Source: Candidatus Nitrospira allomarina (lineage in GTDB: Bacteria; Nitrospirota; Nitrospiria; Nitrospirales; UBA8639). Taken from it: a stretch of DNA of 64,000 nucleotides. The position numbers and the translations under genes are program-made. The stretch covers positions 927,001-991,000 of the forward strand of contig NZ_CP116967.1 of the NCBI RefSeq assembly GCF_032050975.1, read 5' to 3'. Shown here piece by piece: positions 35,227 through 44,578 of this stretch (position 1 is its first letter; each line of letters starts with the position of its first letter). The notes under the pieces are model-generated. The model was not told where the DNA came from and searched no databases. It saw only the letters and a list, made by a program, of their open reading frames with translations.

Positions 35227-37100
35227 CCTTGGACAAATAGGTCATCCCATAATTGAATATTGAGGACACCGATTAACTCTCTTCCAAAATTCGCCTTGCC
35301 GTTTTGATGTTGCTGAAGCATGTGTCGAACAGACTGAGGATTGAAATACCCTTTGGTGTAGAGCCTGCTTTCGGACAGAGCATCTGCGACAAATTCCGGC
35401 AAACGACCTTGCCATGGCCAGAATGGGGCGGAAAGCCCCCTTTTCTTTCTTTTCAGAATTTCCGCGGGCAAGACACCTTCCAGGGCCCGTCGAAGAATAT
35501 GCTTTTCCTGAAGCCCTCGCATTTTCAAGTCGGATGGAATCCGGCTGCATAATTCGACAAATTCATGATCGAGGAATGGCACGCGTGCCTCCAGGCCATA
35601 AGCCATGGAGGCGGCATCCAGGGTTCTCGTAATGAAGTCCGAAAGACGTACATTGATATCCAAGTACTGTAATTGAGCAAAACGACACCAACCTTCAAAA
35701 TCCTTCGGAAGAAGGAAATGCGGTTCTGAATCGTTGAAAGAACTTGGGATGTTTCTGAGGTGATCGGAAAAAAGATCCTCGTAACTTCGGTGGGAGGCAT
35801 TATCGATTATTTGGGTGTATCGAGACAGGTCCATCGTGGCGTGGGCGGCGAATGCCCGGCTTGATCGAGAATATTTTTTCCTCAGGAACGGGATGTTTGC
35901 GATGAGTTGACGCACACTGAGTGGAAGATTGATGAATGGTTCAAGCAACCGCTCAACCCGGTACCAAGGGTAGCCCCCGAATATTTCATCCGAGCCCTCC
36001 CCGGTCAAGACGACTTTCACCTGCTGCGCCGCCATCCTGGCGAGCAACATATGAGGGATGCCCCCCGATGAGATATTGGGATCTTCGCGATGCCAAATCA
36101 TATCCGGCAACAGATCAAAATCGGCGGTTCTGCAGGTGATGATGTGATTGCGGAGATTGTAGCCCGAGAAATCTGTGAGAATCCTATTCGGACCTATCTC
36201 ATTAAACAACGGATCTTCAAACGCCGCAGAAAAAGTGTGGATAGGATCTGAGATTTCTCGGCTCATCAATCCCGCCATAGCACTGGAATCGATTCCACTG
36301 CTCAAATAACAACCTAATGGCACATCGCTTCGGAGGTGGAGGCGAACGGACTCTTCCAGTTTTTCCCGCACCGCCTGAGCCCATTCCTGGGCGCTTCGTT
36401 GAAAGCCTTCCTCACCCATTGATGGAAAGGAGAGATCCCAATAACGCTGGATCGCAATCTTCCCGTTTTCATGGAGAAGATAATGCGCGGATGGGAGCCG
36501 CCTGATTGAACGCAAGAGGGTTTTCGGCGCTTGAACAAATCCGACCGCAAACAACTCTTTCATCGCACCGGCATCAACCTGACGGTCAATACACCCGCTT
36601 GCAAGGATAGACTTCAACTCCGATCCAAAAAACAGAGCACCGGGTTTGATGGCATAGCAGAGGGGTTTGATACCGAACCGATCTCGGGCCAACATGAGAC
36701 GACGATACCGGGAATCCCAAATGGCGAAGCCGAACATACCTCTCAGAAAATCCACACAATGCACCCCATAATCCTCGTATAAATGGACAAGGACTTCGGC
36801 ATCCGAATGTGTCCTGAAACGATGACCTGCAGCCTCTAGATCTTGCCGCAATTCTTTGTAGTTGTAGATCTCTCCATTGCAAACCACGGTGACAGAGTTA
36901 TCCTCATTGGAAATTGGCTGATCGCCGGTCTCCAAATCTATGATCCTCAGTCGACGGAAGCCAAGACCGATACCCGGTTCAACAAAGTACCCATCCCCAT
37001 CCGGTCCACGATGGGACATCATGTTTGTCATATGATGAAGCATATCCCGATCGACCGGCTTCTTAGGATCGGAGTACACCACACCGCACAATCCGCACAT
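35211..37100 (-). CDS. asnB: AsnB-type glutamine-dependent amidotransferase
   Basis: A 629-residue asparagine synthetase B family protein. The N-terminal MCGLCGVV provides the class II glutaminase nucleophile Cys2, and MSHRGPDGDGYF, RLRIIDLETGDQPI and VCNGEIYNYKELR follow in order. The synthetase domain has the pyrophosphate loop GCYLSSGIDSSAM and VVLTGEGSDEIFGGYPWY. AGGAG lies six bases before the ATG. The family makes an amide from a carboxylate activated as acyl-AMP, using glutamine nitrogen. In a glycan locus with FemAB-like and CapK proteins it more likely amidates a non-aspartate acid on a sugar or a secondary metabolite than makes cellular asparagine (inference). It is followed directly by CapK copy 1. 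Confidence 0.93.
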   Translation of the reverse strand: MCGLCGVVYSDPKKPVDRDMLHHMTNMMSHRGPDGDGYFVEPGIGLGFRRLRIIDLETGDQPISNEDNSVTVVCNGEIYNYKELRQDLEAAGHRFRTHSDAEVLVHLYEDYGVHCVDFLRGMFGFAIWDSRYRRLMLARDRFGIKPLCYAIKPGALFFGSELKSILASGCIDRQVDAGAMKELFAVGFVQAPKTLLRSIRRLPSAHYLLHENGKIAIQRYWDLSFPSMGEEGFQRSAQEWAQAVREKLEESVRLHLRSDVPLGCYLSSGIDSSAMAGLMSREISDPIHTFSAAFEDPLFNEIGPNRILTDFSGYNLRNHIITCRTADFDLLPDMIWHREDPNISSGGIPHMLLARMAAQQVKVVLTGEGSDEIFGGYPWYRVERLLEPFINLPLSVRQLIANIPFLRKKYSRSSRAFAAHATMDLSRYTQIIDNASHRSYEDLFSDHLRNIPSSFNDSEPHFLLPKDFEGWCRFAQLQYLDINVRLSDFITRTLDAASMAYGLEARVPFLDHEFVELCSRIPSDLKMRGLQEKHILRRALEGVLPAEILKRKKRGLSAPFWPWQGRLPEFVADALSESRLYTKGYFNPQSVRHMLQQHQNGKANFGRELIGVLNIQLWDDLFVQGCRPS

Positions 37101-37343
37101 AGATACTCCTACTCTTGTGTGTCGGGTATCTCTTAGCCAACCCTCGGTAAAATGGGTTTGTTCCGGGTCCTAGTTGATGGGTTTCAAATTAACGATTGAA
37201 TAAGCGCATTTCTATGGTCAGAAACTATCGTCTAGCCAAAGGCTAGGTTTTCGAACCTCGCATCTCGCCACAACAGGTACCCTTACTGATCATCGGCGCA
37301 AAAAGCGGGAATGTTGATAGGGCCCTCGATGCCTCCCCAAGCA

Positions 37344-38552
37344 TTATGAAAGGGTCGATGAGAATCGGGTGTGGCTCCGGCTACGCTTTGCCAGAAATCC
37401 CTCATCTATCATCGGTTGGCGACCGGACTCAGTCAGGAGGTAGAGCCGATGTAGCCCTTCAATCCAGAGAGATCGGCGACTCTGTGATTCGTCCGCATGG
37501 ATTGCAGACAAGCGTCCTCCGTCCCGAAAGATAAGGCCCGTGTGTGAGAAGAAGTTCTTCACTACGCCGTTTACGCTATTCCAACGGATCAACAGATCAA
37601 AATACGAATTTGGATTGTCAAACAGAGCATTTCCCCATTTTCGTTTATAGCGAAGTAATCCGTCATGCAGGGAAGACCGAGCGGCTCTAAAATTTACCTC
37701 AGCAAACCCCAACTGGCGGGCATGCTGGATGCTGTAATAGTAGAGCGCGGCCATAATTCCTCTTTTTTTCAGCGGGAGTTCATCCGAAGCCATGCCTATG
37801 GCCAAAAGGTTAAATGTGTCCTGATTTCGTTCATAGAGAACACCGGCAAGTGGCTGATTATCTCTCATAACCCAGAGGATTCCCCCTTTTTGAATAAAGC
37901 GCCGTAATTCCTGCCGGCCTTTGATGATGGCCATGGCTCCGTGACGGTCCCTCGAGAAAGGGACGTACATGGAATCAAAAAACTCGTCAAATCGCTCCTC
38001 CCCTTCGGTGACCAATGGCTGCAACTGATGTTTGCGGACCAGACGCATATCCTCGCGGATACTTCGATTCCGACGCACTACCTCATCGAGATCCCCAGGA
38101 ACGGCGAGCCGCATGTCAATCCATTCAGGAACCACGAGATAATCCCTTCCGAAGAATTTTTCCGCTGACAATCGGTCTGCACGAACGATAGTCAGATCGG
38201 CTGCTTCATGCAGGCGATCCAGTAGAGCCGGCAGGTCCCGAAATGGCACATTTCCTACCAGCTCGCGTTGGGGCTCCCCCATGAAAAACCTATTGGGCAA
38301 ATAGGCAACCCAGGGATCATGGCCCGCCACCAATAGTGTCCCGATTTGCCCGGATGGAAGGGTGGGCCCGCTCAACAACACAACTGGAACCCTACCTAAC
38401 CCCAGGCACGCCCACGCGTAAAAACCATATCGCGGAATCAAGGCTTGTGCCTTGCCGGAAAGGCGGGAGATGACCCACTCTATCATCATGTTTTTTAAAT
38501 GATTCATCCTATCCATGCCCACTGTTTTTGTTTCGACTGGCCGCAACCACAT
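37344..38552 (-). CDS. FemAB/GNAT-like acyl- or aminoacyl-transferase
   Basis: About 402 residues from ATG 38552, which has AGAGGGA about ten bases upstream; the longest frame (38738) would overlap the CapK gene by 134 bases. The C-terminal half has the FemAB/GNAT-like region: FFDSMYVPFSRDRHG, RRFIQKGGILWVMRDNQPLAGVLYE, ALYYYSIQHARQLGFAEVNF and DGLLRYKRKWG, ending SLWIEGLHRLYLL. The F-K-R-K/Y-K-R-K-W motif is characteristic of FemAB-like proteins that attach amino acids to peptidoglycan or modify surface sugars. It is the intact partner of the frameshifted gene at 31979. It sits between the AsnB and CapK genes, so acyl or aminoacyl transfer onto a glycan is the likely role. Confidence 0.72.
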   Translation of the reverse strand: MWLRPVETKTVGMDRMNHLKNMMIEWVISRLSGKAQALIPRYGFYAWACLGLGRVPVVLLSGPTLPSGQIGTLLVAGHDPWVAYLPNRFFMGEPQRELVGNVPFRDLPALLDRLHEAADLTIVRADRLSAEKFFGRDYLVVPEWIDMRLAVPGDLDEVVRRNRSIREDMRLVRKHQLQPLVTEGEERFDEFFDSMYVPFSRDRHGAMAIIKGRQELRRFIQKGGILWVMRDNQPLAGVLYERNQDTFNLLAIGMASDELPLKKRGIMAALYYYSIQHARQLGFAEVNFRAARSSLHDGLLRYKRKWGNALFDNPNSYFDLLIRWNSVNGVVKNFFSHTGLIFRDGGRLSAIHADESQSRRSLWIEGLHRLYLLTESGRQPMIDEGFLAKRSRSHTRFSSTLS

Positions 38553-38604
38553 TCGCGAGGTTCCCTCTGTCGTAGTTTCAACACAATCATGATAATGTCG
38601 CGCT

Positions 38605-39945
38605 TCAAGATGCTGCTCCCGTGGTGTCTCTGAGAGAACCCTCGTTAAGATTGACCCTCGAAAAAATTGCATGGGTCTTGCCCGTGCCATCAGCCGGCCA
38701 CGGCTTAACAATCTTGATCGACAGATCGACCTCACCAAGGAGCTTGCGGATATGACCCAGAACAGTCAGATGGACATGCGAACCGGGGTCTACGTCCTCG
38801 ATCCCTGGATGGCCGACGAGGGCGTGACAGGTGAGCTCGAGCCGAAACTTTTTTAGGCTTTCCTGATACAGTCGGTACTCTCCGAGGTGGAGTGTTCCCG
38901 CGAGGTGGTCAAGTATCTTTCGGGTTGTAAGGAGACGCCCGTCTCCGAGTAACATTGAGGCTCGTTCCCGCCCTTCAATTGAACCCATCAAAGGGAGTTG
39001 CCGACCGCAGGAACATCCACCTGATCCAGCTATGGCCAGATCGGCCGTGTTGTAGCGTATGAGTGGCATGGTCCGGGCGCGCAAATCTGTCACGACAATT
39101 GTCCCTAATTCGCCCGGAGGTGCCGGTATCCCATCCCGCAATACTTCAACAAAATGTGTATCCGCATTCACATGGAACGACCCACGGTGTTCGCATTGCC
39201 AGGCGATATACCCGACCTCGGTCTGGCCATACAGCCCGACCGGTTCACGGCCGAAGACTCTGGTGACCAATTGACGGGTTTCGGCATCCACCAACTCTCC
39301 TGCGCAAAACACCACAGTTGGCCGCTTAAGTGCGACCTGAACCGCTTCGCTCGCTCGCGCAATGCGGCGAAGGGCTGTCGCCGTGCCAACCACTACATCA
39401 GCCTTTGCCTCCAACAACTGTGCCAGCTGGTCCTCGATGGATCGTTCCGTCGAGATCCACGTCTTCCGAGAAATACCGAAGCGTTGCAGGATGTGCGAGG
39501 GACCCGGCTTTATCTGAAATTGCGCCGTGTTATGGCGCCAGCGGAATCCGTGTTCAAACCATATCCGCAGTCCCACGGCTCTTCGCACCCGTTCCTCGAG
39601 CGGCCGTTTCCAAATCCGTAGGGCCGCACCTGATGAGCCACTGGTCTCAAGATAGGTGCAGGATGAGGTGTCCACTCCCCGCGCCAGCAACTCACCACGT
39701 TTTGCAGATTCCCGCACCAGAGGAGCGGTGATGATTGGAATTCGTTCCAGATCTTGAATGCCTCGAATGGCTTGGACATCTACACCCGCTTCGTCCCAAA
39801 CACGCCGGTAAAAGGGGACATTGCCGTAGGCATGGATGATAGCGTCGCAGAACAAACGATCTTGCAACGAACTGAGATTTGCGGGAGAGCGTGTGACGTT
39901 CGCCCTCAGATCCCTTAGGCACTTCCATGTGCGCAAAATTTCCAT
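38605..39945 (-). CDS. CapK/PaaK-like AMP-forming ligase, copy 2
   Basis: A 446-residue CapK-type adenylate-forming enzyme. It has IIHAYGNVPFYRRVWDEAG, CTYLETSGSSGAALRIWK (substrate-binding P-loop), ADVVVGTATALRRIARA, VGLYGQTEVGYIAWQCE, PLIRYNTADLA, the metal motif CSCGRQLPLMGSIEGR and the terminal ADGTGKTHAIFSRV with the catalytic Lys. The ATG is directly adjacent to the TAG of CapK copy 3 (TAGATG arrangement), so the two are translated in series. Copies 2 and 3 are more alike than either is to copy 1, suggesting tandem duplication with divergence of substrate. Acyl-CoA versus acyl-AMP release cannot be decided. Confidence 0.87.
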   Translation of the reverse strand: MEILRTWKCLRDLRANVTRSPANLSSLQDRLFCDAIIHAYGNVPFYRRVWDEAGVDVQAIRGIQDLERIPIITAPLVRESAKRGELLARGVDTSSCTYLETSGSSGAALRIWKRPLEERVRRAVGLRIWFEHGFRWRHNTAQFQIKPGPSHILQRFGISRKTWISTERSIEDQLAQLLEAKADVVVGTATALRRIARASEAVQVALKRPTVVFCAGELVDAETRQLVTRVFGREPVGLYGQTEVGYIAWQCEHRGSFHVNADTHFVEVLRDGIPAPPGELGTIVVTDLRARTMPLIRYNTADLAIAGSGGCSCGRQLPLMGSIEGRERASMLLGDGRLLTTRKILDHLAGTLHLGEYRLYQESLKKFRLELTCHALVGHPGIEDVDPGSHVHLTVLGHIRKLLGEVDLSIKIVKPWPADGTGKTHAIFSRVNLNEGSLRDTTGAAS

Positions 39946-41247
39946 CTAGAGCCCTCCTCTTCGGGAGACTGGATGCGGCTCATTTGCAGTCCCGACTTTC
40001 GAGATGATCATCCTGGTTTTCTCTCCCGGGCTTACCGGGATCGCTTCGACTTGCTCAACGCGCAGATGGACTTCACCGGGCAAGACAGCTTGAAGATCCG
40101 ATTCTATCCTCGGAAGAAGACCCTGAGTGTGATTGGCCACAACGATTTGGAGGTGGACTTCATTTATCTCATCTTGCAAAATTCTCCACTGGCGCAACTC
40201 GTCATAGCGGCCAAGGACCTCGTGAAAAAATGGCCAGAAGATTCGCCTGCCGTCTTGCATAGCGACTGAATCTACCCTGCGTCCATAGATTCGTCTAAGA
40301 AGGGGAAGAGTGCGCCCACAGGGACATAGTGTGGTCTCAACCTCGGCCAGATCTCCTGTTTCATAGCGAATCATCGGCATGGTCCACATGCCTAATGCTG
40401 TGGTGATGATTGGGCCAGGCTCCCCTGAAGCCGCAACAACCTCCACAATGTGGCTATCAGCGCTTACGTGAAATCCAGAACGACGCTCGCACTCCCACGC
40501 GAAATTCGAAAGCTCAACCAACCCGTACACATCGACAGGATCCCTTCCGAGCGCACCCCGAACCAGTTGGCGAGTGGCCGGCGAAAGCGTTTCACTATCG
40601 GAGACGATGAGTCGGAGCGAAGGCAGATTGAGCCCCAGCGTTTTGACAGTTTCCGCCAAGGCATGCAGCGTACCCGCCCCTGCAACGATCACGTCCGGCT
40701 GCGTCTCAATTATGCGTTGTGCCCAAAACTCTGGTGGGTCCAGAATCGAGCACCATTCTTTGGGAGCGATACCAAGACGTTGGACGAAAAACTGCTGGCC
40801 AAAAGTCATGCGAATTTCAAGTGTTCGGTCAGTCCAGCGGAACCCATGTTCGAAAAGAATGCGCCAGGCAACCACACGCTGCCACTGCTGATCTAAGGCC
40901 CCAAGAAAGATACGCAACGGAGTTCCTGTCGAACCGCTCGTTTCAACAACTCCACATCGGTGGGGATCAATCCCCTGTGCAACGACTTCTTCTGGACTTG
41001 CTTGCTTGAGACGATACTTTTGAAGGATAGGGATTTTGTCTATATCATCCAACGAACGGAATTCATCAGGATGATACCCTGCCTCCTTGTAAAGCCCTCG
41101 ATAGAGCGGAACGTTCTGATAAGCATGCATGAGGAGGTTCCGAAGTTGCTCCTCTTGTCGTTGCCGTAGATCCTCAAATCTCCAGTGACTGGAAGCTAGG
41201 GCTTGGCGAATCAACCGAACCGTTTTCCATCCATTCAACAACATCAT
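39946..41247 (-). CDS. CapK/PaaK-like AMP-forming ligase, copy 3
   Basis: About 433 residues from ATG 41247, with TTG 41256 as an in-frame alternative. Signature order is the same as in copies 1 and 2: LMHAYQNVPLYRGLYKEAG, GVVETSGSTGTPLRIFL, PDVIVAGAGTLHALAE, VDVYGLVELSNFAWECE, MIRYETGDLAEVE, CPCGRTLPLLRRIYGRR and the Lys loop SPGEKTRMIISKV. The protein is therefore expected to be a functional adenylate-forming ligase. It is first of the tandem pair, the next start following its stop without a gap. Upstream lies the frameshifted methyltransferase. Three CapK-like genes in 8 kb strongly suggest activation of several different acids. Confidence 0.87.
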   Translation of the reverse strand: MMLLNGWKTVRLIRQALASSHWRFEDLRQRQEEQLRNLLMHAYQNVPLYRGLYKEAGYHPDEFRSLDDIDKIPILQKYRLKQASPEEVVAQGIDPHRCGVVETSGSTGTPLRIFLGALDQQWQRVVAWRILFEHGFRWTDRTLEIRMTFGQQFFVQRLGIAPKEWCSILDPPEFWAQRIIETQPDVIVAGAGTLHALAETVKTLGLNLPSLRLIVSDSETLSPATRQLVRGALGRDPVDVYGLVELSNFAWECERRSGFHVSADSHIVEVVAASGEPGPIITTALGMWTMPMIRYETGDLAEVETTLCPCGRTLPLLRRIYGRRVDSVAMQDGRRIFWPFFHEVLGRYDELRQWRILQDEINEVHLQIVVANHTQGLLPRIESDLQAVLPGEVHLRVEQVEAIPVSPGEKTRMIISKVGTANEPHPVSRRGGL

Positions 41248-41408
41248 TCGTTTCAATGCTGCGTGTCTGTTCTGATATCATTTTTCATTTAACAATGCGT
41301 GTGGGCAATAAGCATACCCGCTGACCAGCCACATTCGCCCATACGTTGCATTTTTCAAGCATCCGAATGAACAATCTTTCATTCTCGTAGGCACACCGAA
41401 GGCTGGCT

Positions 41409-42198
41409 CTATCTCTTTTCAGCTCTAACAGCAATAAAATGCCCAGTCAGGTAACGCGTAGGCCAGCGCGACATGTTTTCGAATACCTGCATCCATCGCA
41501 AAAACCCTTGCTGCACTGAACTGTTCGCGCAGGAGCACAAGATTTTGGCAGCGAGCACGGCAAAAATCCGTGGACAATGGAGCACAGCCGTGACTTCCCT
41601 CACGTCAAAACCTATTTCCCGCAGCCATTTCTGTAGCCGCCAGGGGCCGCAGGTGGCACCAACATAGTAAGGAAGGATACCCAACCGGTTTAATAGTTTG
41701 AACGGAAGCACATTCCGCGCCGCAATAATCGGATTGGCAGGATTATCCAATGTCAGGATTAGCTGACCGTCCTTGCGAAGAACCCGGTGCAATTCACGTA
41801 GACTCACGATAATCTCATCTGAGGTTTGAAAATGGTCCAGAGTCGAATTCGATACCACCACCTCAAACGACTCGTTTCCAAACGGGAGGTCGCGAACATC
41901 CGCACAGGCTCCACAAACGCTTGCCTGGGTCCGACAGGTTAAGTGCGCATTCCCGAAGGACAAATCCATCCCTATGACGCTATGAGCTCTGGCCTGCAAA
42001 AAGGGCGTGAGGCCCTCTCCCCACCAATTCGTCAAACATGTCCGTCTTTAACAATCGACCTACTGGTTGTTCGGGAAGCCAACGGAAGAGAAGAGATTGG
42101 TTGATTGAATCGCTATGTTTTCGCCAAAGCTGATCCGGGCGGGTCATTATCCATTCGTCTGCAATGGAATCCCAGTATCTCTTCCCTTCGGTTATCAC
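41409..42198 (-). pseudogene. class I methyltransferase, frameshifted in its N-terminal part
   Basis: Two minus-strand frames make one methyltransferase. The first starts at GTG 42198 with GKRYWDSIADEW and reaches TDMFDELVG. The second, to 41409, continues with EGLTPFLQARAHSVIGMDLS (the SAM-site strand), then CADVRDLPFGNESFEVVVSN and LRELHRVLRKDGQLILT, the standard Methyltransf_11 motifs. At the junction near 42025 the minus strand reads GTGGGGAGAG; removing one G restores one continuous frame of about 260 codons. The GTG start has no clear ribosome binding site. It is either a true one-base frameshift or a sequencing error. The target is unknown. It lies just upstream of the CapK-like gene copy 3. 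Confidence 0.75.
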
Positions 42199-42262
42199 GA
42201 TGGGTCTTTCATGGTTGATTAATGGGATGTAAAGCCTTTAGGTCTGGTCTACACGTATTTTC

Positions 42263-42337
42263 CTAGCAAACCCCGATCCAGACAGCGACGCCCAGAAAGT
42301 AGAGGACGACAAAAATTTTCAGCGCCTTGCCGATCAT
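42263..42337 (-). CDS. possible 24-residue membrane mini-protein
   Basis: A short minus-strand frame reads MIGKALKIF followed by VVLYFLGVAVWIGVC and TAG, i.e. a short basic N-terminus and one hydrophobic segment ending in Cys. GGGTGAG lies five bases before the ATG, the main support. It sits between the frameshifted methyltransferase and the 102-residue membrane-tail gene, on the same strand. No family is recognised and chance cannot be excluded. Confidence 0.35.
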   Translation of the reverse strand: MIGKALKIFVVLYFLGVAVWIGVC

Positions 42338-42397
42338 AGGGACTCACCCGGGTAACACCTCGACATAAACGGCCTGAGTTTTACTTATTGCTCTCGC

Positions 42398-42706
42398 TTA
42401 TCGGTATCGGATTCCCACTACTCTGTTATATATAAACCCGATAGCCCAACCCAGAACCCCACCGGTCAGGGCCCCATAAAAAAGACCTACCAGACTCCCT
42501 GGCCATGTGACTGAATACCCGATGAAATAGTTGGAAAGTAACTGAAGATGGGTACCAACCTGTGGCCCCCCTTCGAGAAGGAGCCAGACCGTCATAATAA
42601 ATAGGCCTAATCCACCCATCAGGCCACACACCACTGCCAACACCCCTCCCTGAATTTTGGCCACAACCCGGCTAAGCTCTTCATCACCCTTGAAATCCGT
42701 TTCCAT
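42398..42706 (-). CDS. small membrane protein, stand-alone copy of the oxidoreductase membrane tail
   Basis: A 102-residue protein with two long hydrophobic helices and a strong GGAGGG ribosome binding site. Its body (LLLEGGPQVGTHLQLLSNYF, then GYSVTWPGSLVGLFYGAL and GWAIGF) aligns closely to the C-terminal 90 residues of the neighbouring flavin oxidoreductase (LVLKGGPVVGPNLSLLGNFL, FQVTWGGSLIGFLEGGV, FAIGYS). The gene therefore appears to encode the same membrane-tail domain without the enzyme. It may pair with the oxidoreductase tail or mark a gene duplication. No function is known. Adjacent and co-directional to the oxidoreductase. Confidence 0.8.
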   Translation of the reverse strand: METDFKGDEELSRVVAKIQGGVLAVVCGLMGGLGLFIMTVWLLLEGGPQVGTHLQLLSNYFIGYSVTWPGSLVGLFYGALTGGVLGWAIGFIYNRVVGIRYR

Positions 42707-42739
42707 TTTTCCCTCCAGGCCTTGGCCTCTTGGTTATAG

Positions 42740-44578
42740 CTAATCTAGAAGATTGCGACGACGGTTGGCTTCCTCTCGCCACCGGATGAATTTCGCATAG
42801 GCCTTCATGCTCCAGTTTCGGAGTGAGGCTCCTGAGTATCCTATCGCAAATCCCCCGACCCCTCCCTCTAGGAAACCTATCAATGAACCACCCCACGTCA
42901 CTTGAAAACCAAATAGAAAATTCCCCAGCAGAGACAAGTTGGGCCCCACTACCGGTCCTCCTTTGAGGACCAAAATCACCGTCCCAATCAAGATGAGGAG
43001 ACCACTGATGGTACCGACCGCTACACCCATGGCGACAGGATCCAGCTTGGCAAACACGATCTCGATTAACTCTTCCTCATTATCTATCGGGAGTGCATCC
43101 TTGCTCACCTGAACCCGCATAGGCACCATTCGATCGCCGCCATTGCCTGAAATTGTACGGTCTTCCTCATGGTAGGCTTTTTCGGTATTCACCGCCCATA
43201 CATCATGGTGGGATTCACCCATGATATTTCTCGCGGCATACAACCCCGTCACCATGGAATGATCCTGGTTGTTATAGCGATGCAGACCATTTCGTCCAAT
43301 GGTCTGAAGGTTTGAAAATGTTTCCAGATACTGTCGAATCGTCCGGACGTGATCCTGATAGTGATGATCGTATACCGGATAGGCTTTTTCCATACGAACC
43401 ACGGTCCCGTCTTCAACTTCGCGAGGATTAATGAGCCCGAGTTGGGCGCATTCCCGTGTGCCGAATTCGATCAACCGATCGTTCGACCATGTCCACTCAT
43501 CGTCTTTGTCCCAGAGAAAATACTCAAGGCCCAGCGAAGTTCGTGAGGGATCCGGGACCATATACGGGCTCCAATTTTTATAATTCTGAATTCGTCCCAT
43601 TTTAACTTCAGGTGAATGGATATAGATCCAGTTATCAGGGAATACGTCTTCGCGGTTAACCACCAGGACCACGGTTAAATAATCCCGATACCGCAGGCCA
43701 AGCGCGGCCTCTACAACCTTCTCAGGGGGTTGAGGATCCATGGCCTCGATTAACTCGCGCAGAGGCATGGTGGACACAAAATCGCTTCCTTGGAATTCCA
43801 CATGCTCCCCTGATGAGGCTCGGGCGGAAACACAATCTACGCGCCCATGGCGGTGCCTGATACGCTCGACTTTCATGCCTTTTAATGTCTGAGATCCAAA
43901 CCCAGCCACCAATTCCTCGCACCGCTCCCACATCATCCCCGGACCTAAGCGAGGATAATGAAACTGCTCAATGAGCGAGGTCACGATTTCACCCTTCTTC
44001 CCACCCCTTTGACCAAGTAGGGCATTTCGAACCGCTTCTTTCAACGAGAGGTTTTTGATTCGTTGCGCGGCCCAATCGGCTGATATCTCAGTACAGGAAA
44101 TTCCCCAGACTTTTTCCGTGTAGGTTTTGAAGAATATCTGGTACAGGCGATATCCAAAACGATTAATAACCCATTGTTCAAAATTTTCTTCCTGGTCATT
44201 GGGAAACACCTTGACCTTGGCATAACTGAAACAGACCAGAAGAGCCTCCACGACCCCCAGTCCGGCCAACGCATTAGTGGCTTTAAGTGGATAGTCAAAA
44301 AAATGTTGGTTGTAATGGATCCGGCTTATACGAGGTCGAAGGAGAAAGTTGTCACCAAGAATTTCATTCCATAACTCTGTCACCATCGGCATTTTCGAAA
44401 AAAATCGATGGCCACCGATATCAAAACGAAAGTCCCGATAGTTGACCGTTTGTGATATGCCTCCTACCTGTTTCCCGGCCTCAAGGATAAGAGAGGAAGA
44501 ACTGTTCTTCCCAAGTTCATAGGCCGCCGTAAGGCCTGCAGGACCGGCGCCAATTACCACTACAGGATGAGATGCCAC
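42740..44578 (-). CDS. FAD-dependent amine-oxidase/UDP-galactopyranose-mutase-like protein with C-terminal membrane domain
   Basis: A 612-residue protein starting at GTG. The N-terminus VVVIGAGPAGLTAAYELGKN is the FAD-binding Rossmann motif, followed by SLILEAGKQVGGISQT and RFDIGGHRFFSK, the UGM/protoporphyrinogen-oxidase-like signature. The middle has VWGISCTEISADWAAQRI, and the late GLYAARNIMG region resembles the flavin-binding C-terminus. Residues about 510-595 form a membrane tail with two helices (VLKGGPVVGPNLSLLGNFLF). The start overlaps the upstream GT2 stop by one base (TAGTG). The fold supports sugar-ring isomerisation or oxidoreduction of a glycan precursor at the membrane, but the reaction is inferred. 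Confidence 0.83.
   Translation of the reverse strand: MASHPVVVIGAGPAGLTAAYELGKNSSSSLILEAGKQVGGISQTVNYRDFRFDIGGHRFFSKMPMVTELWNEILGDNFLLRPRISRIHYNQHFFDYPLKATNALAGLGVVEALLVCFSYAKVKVFPNDQEENFEQWVINRFGYRLYQIFFKTYTEKVWGISCTEISADWAAQRIKNLSLKEAVRNALLGQRGGKKGEIVTSLIEQFHYPRLGPGMMWERCEELVAGFGSQTLKGMKVERIRHRHGRVDCVSARASSGEHVEFQGSDFVSTMPLRELIEAMDPQPPEKVVEAALGLRYRDYLTVVLVVNREDVFPDNWIYIHSPEVKMGRIQNYKNWSPYMVPDPSRTSLGLEYFLWDKDDEWTWSNDRLIEFGTRECAQLGLINPREVEDGTVVRMEKAYPVYDHHYQDHVRTIRQYLETFSNLQTIGRNGLHRYNNQDHSMVTGLYAARNIMGESHHDVWAVNTEKAYHEEDRTISGNGGDRMVPMRVQVSKDALPIDNEEELIEIVFAKLDPVAMGVAVGTISGLLILIGTVILVLKGGPVVGPNLSLLGNFLFGFQVTWGGSLIGFLEGGVGGFAIGYSGASLRNWSMKAYAKFIRWREEANRRRNLLD

Noticed and set aside
37231-37250. 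Short hairpin CTAGCC-AAA-GGCTAG as a terminator
   Set aside because: It has a T-rich tail only on the plus strand, where no gene ends; on the minus strand, where the genes run, there is no T run.
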